The translations under genes were made by a program, and so were the position numbers. Below are positions 57,401 to 64,000 of a stretch of 64,000 bases of DNA, piece after piece. The stretch is from Phlebotomus papatasi (lineage: Eukaryota > Arthropoda > Insecta > Diptera > Psychodidae). The stretch is taken from assembly GCF_024763615.1 (NCBI RefSeq), contig NC_077223.1, positions 102,548,627 to 102,612,626 on the forward strand, read 5' to 3'. The notes beneath the pieces were generated by a model. The model saw only the letters and a program-made list of their open reading frames with translations. It did not search any database and had not been told where the DNA came from. Numbering within the stretch: position 1 is the stretch's first letter; each line of letters opens with the position of its first letter.

Positions 57401-60400
57401 GACATTTTTGATTATTATTTCATGATATTTCACGATTTGTATGTTTTCAATGACTTTAGATACCCAAAGGTAAGAGTTACCAACCTTCAATTTCTTAAGA
57501 GGACTCTCCATAAGCCAACCCAGGGCTCATAAATTTTATTTCACAACTTTTATAACATGAAATATGTATCTCAGCTAACTTATAAAGATACTGAAGTACG
57601 TCCAGTGTTCTGTATGAATATTTTATTTTTCTAAAGTACACCACATGGAATTCTCAACTGAGCCTTGGGCATTTCTCTTGACGAAGGCGCCGCGTGAAAA
57701 TTTCACCAACGGATGCACATAATTCGCAAAGAATGCCTGTGTGAGGTGGAGAAATGAGAAAGAATGGAAAAGAGGAGTGAAAAATATATCCGGCTTGTAG
57801 AAAATTCTATCACCTTTCGCACATTTTCGGTGGCAGACACCACCAATGGGGTTAAGAGACGCTTAATGTCTCCAGCATGGGGATTTATTCCTATCTTATA
57901 GATACTTTGGGCGGGAAAATGCAAAATAGTCGCCTGGTGAATTAGAAGAGGAGGAAGGAGCGGATAGTGATGGCATTTAATTGCCAACAATTTCCATGTG
58001 TTAGATGATGGACTGAAAAATAAGCAACAAGATGACTTAAGTGCTCCTGCGGGGATGAATCGATTTGGGGTTATATGATAAAAAGGGGGCCCCAACAAAA
58101 CAAGAGAAAAACATCTCAATCAATAATTAAGCATCTGGTCGTCGGAGATGGTCTTGGACAACGGCACAGTCGAGCATTCCGAAATTGTCATTTGCCTCCC
58201 TCTTCAGCACACCGCATCCCAAAGAAGATCTTCGAATGGATCAAGATGCGCCAGCAGGAGCATCCAAAGGGGAGGGCAATTTTGGACCAAGAGCACCATC
58301 ATCGGATGCGAGTTTTTGTCGCGTAAATACCATTTATCGTTACACATTCATGACGATGATTCGCTTTGGGTACTTGAACATGCTGCATTTTTTGATATTT
58401 TTCGCGTGTTATTGCCCCTTGTGGAATCACGTTGGGGCCCGAGCTTGAAAATTAAATCAATCTAGTTTTTGCCCATCGCATTTCTCAAGACTTGTCCGAA
58501 TGGACGCGCGGGACAAGGCATTGACTACCGTACCAAAATTGCCACTGTGCGCGATCATTGATCGGACCAAAGAAGCCACAAGAGACAAAATAATGCAAAG
58601 TGCGCACATCCATCGATTTCTTCCTCCCAACATTACAATCTTTTTGGCCACAGAGAGAGCCTTAGGGATATGAAGAGAGGTAGATTATGTTAAATGTGCT
58701 GCGGCCATGCATTGGACCCATTGGGATGATCGTTAAACATTGTTTAATACCGAGCATGATCAGACAGTTTCGACTAATTATAGGCCCGGAGTCGCCCTGA
58801 TTGGATATTTGTGCGTCCACCGGAGGAATTTCGGGTGCCTCCGAAAATGATGGACAGTGTCGAGGTACTTGCGTCCTGACCAGTACCCCCGCGTTCCTCT
58901 CCGCGCATTTTCATATAAGACGCGAATATTGGGGAGCAAAGGAAGAGAGAGATTAAATGGTGGCGATTGGTGGCAAGAAATTAACAACTATCGTGAGTTA
59001 AACTACCAAGTTGATGTGGTAAAGGCAAAAAAGGACAAGGGGCGAATTACTCTGATTTAATATGCAGTTTGCAATTCAATGTGTTAATTTATACTGCCAG
59101 AGAGAACCCAGTTAAAGACAAAAAATGAAAAGAAGTTTTGAGTGTAAATTTTAAATTTTCAACAAGTTATTTGTATATACGAGAGATATTTGAAATGCTG
59201 ATACGTTAAAATCAATTTGAAAAAAACATAATTTTTGTAAAAAAAAAAAATAAATTTAAAGTCAGTGAATTAAATTTCGAAAAAATATAAAATGCAGCTA
59301 AAAAAATTAAATAATAAATAATTAAAATCAATGTTACCAAAATGCTTTGTATGACCTTATTTCAGCTGTGTTTAGATAAATTGTACTAACTATTTAAAAA
59401 AAAACTTTGCATTTCACCATTGAAGTCAAGAAAATAAAAAATTATTTACCTTTTTGTTCTAGAAAATTAAATGAAATCAAATTTCACATCCTTTTCTTTC
59501 TCATATGTTTCATATATGTCTATCACACTCTTTCGTACTCTTCTTCTTCTTCTTTTAAACGTCACAAGAAATCCAATTTAGATCATTCCTTTTTTGAGTG
59601 CGAATGACTGAGATAGACACATGGCAATTCGAGAAAGAAAGGGATATGAATTTTGATTTCATGAAATTACCCTGATCCAAAAGGTCAATTGCCATCCTTA
59701 AATTCTTACCCTCAATTCTGAAACCAAGACTAAAAGTTCAAGATTAAAAATAAGAGTCCAAGATTTTTGTTTATTTGAATTTGTTAAAGTTGAATTTTAG
59801 ATTCTGCATTAAATCGAATTTTTGCGATTATCTGGTTGGTGTTTCGGTTTATTGAGTTCAAAATCTAAAAGAATGATGCTATTCCAATGAAAAACCAAAA
59901 GGAGAAATAATTCTCCTTTTGAGACTGACTGTTCTCAAGTGTTTCTGCATTATCGACCTTTGTGTATTGTTTCCTGTCTCTACTGTTTTCACAAGTTTAA
60001 ATATTTAAGAAACAATGTTTAAGAAGGGGACTTCCGGTTTTGATTTTTCAACGGAATAGCACCATTAACGATTATTGTCCTAAATTCCAAATTTACTAAT
60101 TTCGATGATTTTGGCACATATTTTTTGCGATTTAAAATTTAAAACAAAGAAACTCTGCATAAATATAAAAATCGTATTGAAAACAATTCGGACAACATAT
60201 CCGTTGTAGGTCGATCAATCGTTTAACCTCTAGGCTAGACCGATTTTGAACAATTGAAAGATCCGTCAAACAATGAAAACCTGTTTGAACTTTACGAAGT
60301 TTCCTAAATACGAAATGTAAAATCGGAAGTGTCTGTAAATAATGAAACACAGCTTAATTTTACGATTTGGAGTAGGTATACGGCTCAAACCAGGAATTTT

Positions 60401-60474
60401 TCAGTTTACCCGAAGAAGCCGGTAATGGTAAGTCGGCAGCAACCGCAACCTAAGCGCCTTTAGAAAACAAGCTA
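57401..60474. other. Single-copy upstream DNA with GC-rich core
   Basis: Positions 57650-59060 are repeat-free and clearly GC-richer than the surroundings. Several frames are open on both strands (longest 57703-58119 minus), but none has a domain or splice context. A conserved regulatory block or an unrecognised 5' exon are both possible. Positions 59061-60474 are AT-rich with nothing recognised. Confidence 0.45.
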
Positions 60475-60680
60475 ATACGGGCTGCAGACCTAAGGCTTAG
60501 CTATATGGTTTAACTTTTCTAATTCCTTATCAGTCAAGATTTGTTGGGAAAATACGACTTAGGAGTGACCATTATGGGCAAATGATCCGGTTAATTCTGA
60601 AAAATCAATAAAATTGGTTGCTATTTTTAAATTTGAGACTTTCGGGAACTGGGCTAAACCTCAGGTCTGAAGCCGGTATA
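60475..60680 (+). mobile_element. GGCTTCAGACCT MITE, copy 4 (complete)
   Basis: The ends are ACGGGCTGCAGACCTAAGGC and CCTCAGGTCTGAAGCCGG, with the family word GGGAACTGGGCTAAACC. It is about 205 bp. Confidence 0.8.
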
Positions 60681-61790
60681 AATAAAACAAGAATTAGAAA
60701 AAACACAAATTTTCCATAGGAATTCCGTAAGATTTTTCATAAGAGTGCCATGAAGCTAGCAATAGCCCAATTGTGAGCCCCTTGAAGAGACCTTTGCAAC
60801 AAACGACTCTTTGGGCAATCAATCGATAATGCAACTTTTTGTCTGCCCAATGATCCCCTATCCCGAATTCTCTCTTCATCTCAGCCTTCTCCGAGGGGCA
60901 TTATCATGTGTCGCACTCGACTAAATACACAGTAGAATTCGGTAGCCGCTAGGTGGAACATCCGCCACAGAAGAAGAGATGAAATAACCATCTCGAAGAC
61001 AACATCACTTTTTTTCCTGTCCCTCACACCCATCTTCAAAAATCCAATTCAACCTCACGGGATTTGCACACGTTCCAGGTCCCATCGTAGTCCTTCCCAG
61101 AACAAAAAATGCATATTGCCCTTATCTCGTCTGGCAAATTTCGTCAAATTGATTCCTTAGTTCTCTCTCCTGTCCACGCAGACTCCTCTTCCAGAAGTCC
61201 ATCTTCAGCCAACATAAATATGAATTATCTCTCCCACTCCACTATCAATCTACAACCAATGGCAATAGGTTATTTTACTTGTGACGGTCTAAACCTGCGC
61301 CACAAGTGTGGTGAAAAACAGAAAGATTAAAATGCTTTTTTATTAATTGGATTTAGTAGCGTTTTTTCCCTCAATCGTTATCACCAAGTGTCGTGCGGCA
61401 AATTTCAATCTATACAGCGTGTTACCCACTCTCCTGGCTCCACCAATGCAAGAACCCCAACCGCATATAGGCTCTAAAGTGGCGATACATATTGGGAAAT
61501 TAATCATTTTTAATTTATTTTGATAACACTTTATGAGTTCCGTGTAGATTGGTGTTTAGTGATTGGATACGATTTTGATTTCTTGACTCGGTACGGCACA
61601 AAGACTCTTTCCCATAGCACTTTAAGCACTAAATTTGATTAATTTTCTTCAATGACAATATTTCAAAAAGTGTGCAGAGCTCAGTTTTAGATATTAAAAA
61701 TAGCACTTGATATTGCTATCATTAACATTTTATGGCAAAAGAAAAAAAATTACGAAGAAGAAGTCTCGAATGTAAAGTCTTGTACCTATT
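60681..61790. other. Single-copy DNA, nothing recognised
   Basis: Positions 60880-61330 are GC-richer. A frame at 61109-61330 has no domain. Confidence 0.4.
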
Positions 61791-61890
61791 CGTGGTTTTC
61801 TTTTTCTTTTTGACCATCTGGAACAGTGAGAAAATTTCAAAATTTTAAAATTTCAAAATAGACAAAATTCCGAATTACCCCATCTTACCC
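61791..61890. mobile_element. Right half of the GGGTAAAATGAGG MITE
   Basis: TTTTTGACCATCTGGAACAG, then AACAGTGAGAAAAT and ATTACCCCATCTTACCC match the right half of 14687-14892. Confidence 0.6.
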
Positions 61891-61972
61891 TTCATAGCAT
61901 AAGACTCAAATACACTCAGGCTGATTCTCGAGAATATTTAACTCAAGAAAAAGCCACTTATCTATGATCCTA

Positions 61973-62320
61973 AAACGGGTTTCAGGCCTAAGGCTTATGC
62001 CCTAGACACACTTACGACTTAAGCCGAGAAACGACTTAGTGAAAAATTATGGAAATGCAGTTCAATCATTATTTCGAATATAATTACGCTAAGCCATCTC
62101 TTGACTAATCCTCAGGGTCAGGTCTCTCGAGGCCCTTAGCCATATGGCTCAACTTCTCTTATTTCTTGGCAATTAAGATTTTTTGGAAAAACTATCACTT
62201 AAGATTGGATAACATAGAAAAGTGATACATTAATTTTTGAAAAACTAATAAAATTGGTTGCTATTTTGAATTTCGAAACCATCAGGAACTGGGCTAAATC
62301 TTAGGTCTGAAGCCGGTCTA
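61973..62320 (+). mobile_element. GGCTTCAGACCT MITE, copy 5 (interrupted)
   Basis: The ends are ACGGGTTTCAGGCCTAAGGC and TTAGGTCTGAAGCCGGT. The middle is interrupted at about 62000-62139 by a CCCTAGACACA-type MITE like that at 20098. Confidence 0.7.
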
Positions 62321-62678
62321 AGCCTCAGTGCATGACAGTTTCGGATAAATCTTCGCTGCCAAATTTTACGTGCTGAACATTTTATAGGATTAGCCTGATT
62401 CTATTTGGGGCCTGGAAGAAGTTAGACTACGAGAACTTACTTTTGAAACTTTAATGAATCTTTTGAGAAATGTAGTTTGTATGCCTTCGGAATAGTTCTG
62501 TAACTTAGAATAGTTCATTCACTTTTAATGCACTTTTTATTTATTTTTTATTTATTTGTTTTTTTTTTTAAATATTTATTTATTCATTAATTTTCATTCT
62601 TATTGCAATTAAAAAAACACATTTTTTATACAGTTTAAATACTTTAATAGTTTTCGTCTTTAAACGTCGAAAAATGTA
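62321..62678. other. Intergenic or intronic DNA, nothing recognised
   Basis: AT-rich, with a poly-T/ATTT tract at 62535-62590. Confidence 0.4.
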
Positions 62679-62894
62679 GGGGAATGTAGGCATGGTTCGC
62701 ACAGAGTGAACCTTCAAACGATGCGAATTTTCTCTTTGTTTGCAAAGAGCTGACTTACCATTTCTCATCTCGTCTCATGAGCTTAATAATTATCTATCTT
62801 ATGGCTAAGAAATGGTGAACTAGCTCTTTGCAAATAAAGAGAAAATTTGGGTTGTTTGAAGGCTCAGTCTGTGCGAACCATGCCAACATTCCCC
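62679..62894. mobile_element. TA-flanked MITE, GGGGAATGTAGGCATGG
   Basis: GGGGAATGTAGGCATGGTTC and GAACCATGCCAACATTCCCC are inverted, and the inner CTTTGCAAAGAG-type arms pair as well. TA lies on both sides. It is 216 bp. Confidence 0.85.
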
Positions 62895-63118
62895 TACAGT
62901 GCCCGCTCTGTTATTCGGTTGACATCTTGACAGTTTTATTCGAAATGTAGTTTTTATAGTAAAGATGAATTAATCTTAATATATCTGTTCAGGGAAATAG
63001 TAAAGGTGAGAGCCCTTAAAGGTAATCCCGTGTATGAACGCCTTGATCGCCAGAGGTTCCTTCAGAACCCTCAGCGTTCCTTCGAACGATCTCTTCTCTA
63101 CGGTACAACATGAACTAA

Positions 63119-63577
63119 TACAGGCTTCAGACCTAAAGCCCAAAATAGACACAGATCGGCTTAGGGATCAGCCCGAAAAATGATGATTGGTGTCGATACA
63201 CTCACGGATCAGCCCATAATTTGGAGGATCAGGCTGATCTTCTAAATTCGTGAGATCTAGGGAAATTACCGGGATTAGGCGATATCAGCGCCAATGCTGA
63301 AAATAAAAAGCTTCACTTTGGGGGTTTTTGGGTGCTTTCCGAAATGCCAATTCTCTAGGATCAGCCTGTGTCTATTTTCTGCATAAGGCTTAGCCATATG
63401 ACTTAACTTCTCTAATTTTTCATCAATCGAGATTTTTGACAACATTTTGACTAAAGATTAGATATCAATGATAAATGGTCCACTAAATTTCGAAAAATCA
63501 TCAAAATTGGTTGTTTTCTTTGGATTTCAATTCAAGACATTTGGGAACTGGGCTAAACATCTTAGTGTAAAACAGTC
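63119..63577 (+). mobile_element. GGCTTCAGACCT MITE, copy 6, with nested foldback
   Basis: It begins ACAGGCTTCAGACCTAAAGC, and GGGAACTGGGCTAAACATC is near the right end. About 63141-63382 is a nested element with ends AAAATAGACACAG and CTGTGTCTATTTT and several GGATCAGCC words. Confidence 0.7.
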
Positions 63578-63915
63578 TTAACCCATTCAGTCAATGTACT
63601 GGAAATACTGGGGATAGAATATCCATATTTTGGAATTAGCTCCTTAAAGAATGATAGAAGATTTTTTGAAAATAAATTTCTTTTATGTATTATTGGGACG
63701 CGGGGAGTCACTGTCAATCACGCGTTCTAATGGACACATAATTTAAATTCTTTAAATTAATTCATTAGAAACTCCATTGATTTATATAGAGTAACTATCC
63801 AAGAAAACAAATTGGCAATCAGAATTCAAATCAGGAAAGAGAATGTTGGAAAATGTTATCAAAATCGATGCGATGTCAAATTTTCCGTTCGTCACTTTGA
63901 CCAAAACCTTTGCTT
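63578..63915 (-). repeat. Dispersed repeat shared with 16515-16858
   Basis: In inverted orientation it shares TTAACCCATTCAGTCAATGT, GGGACGCGGGGAG-type, AACTATCCAAGAAA.CAAATT and AAATTTTCCGT words with 16515-16858. It is probably part of a DNA transposon. Confidence 0.65.
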
Positions 63916-63950
63916 GACTTTCCGTGAGGCGAAAACGGAATTACAAGGTC

Positions 63951-63981
63951 TATCTCTATCTCTGTCTCTGTCTCTGTCTCA
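63951..63981 (+). repeat. Microsatellite (TCTATC/TCTGTC)n
   Basis: A simple repeat of TCTATC then TCTGTC units. Confidence 0.9.
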
Positions 63982-64000
63982 ATTGCGGAGTATTATCCAA

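Larger units (their letters stand above)
49824..64000 (-). other. dve: dve upstream intron or 5' flank
   Basis: No exon, translation start, TATA/Inr promoter or 5' untranslated region of dve could be identified here. It must contain upstream intron, or the earlier exons lie beyond the window. Mobile elements within it are listed separately. Stretches without a recognised feature include 49824-50731, 51061-51444 and 52162-52566. Confidence 0.6.

Noticed and set aside
57703..58119. 138-codon open frame on the minus strand, in dve orientation upstream of the first exon
   Set aside because: The product has no Dve-like or other domain, is rich in Cys, Phe and His, and shows no convincing acceptor and donor pair in phase with 49823. 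Nearby frames on the plus strand are equally open, pointing to base composition.

Overview
This is eukaryotic, AT-rich DNA with GT-AG spliced exons and a dense load of transposon relics. It fits an insect, most likely a fly. The evidence is the protein, which I recognise as the divergent homeodomain protein Defective proventriculus (Dve), and the repeat types. I cannot name the species. A nematoceran such as a sand fly or mosquito is only a guess.

One host gene can be supported, on the minus strand. Its exons run right to left: a Ser/Pro/Gln-rich exon (49463-49823), an exon with the SATB/Dve-type CMP (ubiquitin-like) domain (3630-4069), and an exon with the CUTL-like tail and most of the K50 homeodomain (1-514, running off the window). 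The splice phases fit. The first junction completes a TCA serine codon and the second is phase 0. The intervening introns are 45,393 bp and 3,115 bp. The region right of 49823 must be upstream intron or 5' flank, because no further exon, start codon or promoter was recognised.

The introns are a mosaic of mobile elements. TA-flanked pogo/Tigger-like and other short inverted-repeat elements (MITEs) dominate. There are also piggyBac-like, PIF/Harbinger-like (TAA or TTA duplication) and hAT-like (8-bp duplication) elements, Foldback-like elements built of 16-18 bp repeats, tRNA-derived SINEs, broken 3' ends of one LINE family, and truncated mariner-like and pogo-like transposase remnants. Many are nested, which exposes exact boundaries and target-site duplications.

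The most unusual content is a set of five small (about 260-420 bp) hairpin elements at 964-1338, 25215-25557, 41751-42170, 46119-46481 and 46836-47093. They have long internal inverted repeats. Four have 11-13 bp target duplications, and three have a 3' tail with CGTCGG. All carry a hammerhead-like core: CTGANGAA, then a stem whose sequence differs between copies yet still pairs, then GAAA. This suggests an RNA-mobilised family with a selected RNA fold.

Between the repeats lie longer single-copy, somewhat GC-richer stretches (about 12.8-13.6, 17.0-18.5, 28.3-28.7, 32.8-33.1, 40.1-41.1, 53.0-54.3 and 57.7-59.0 kb). These are candidates for cis-regulatory DNA of the gene, but no function can be read from the sequence alone.
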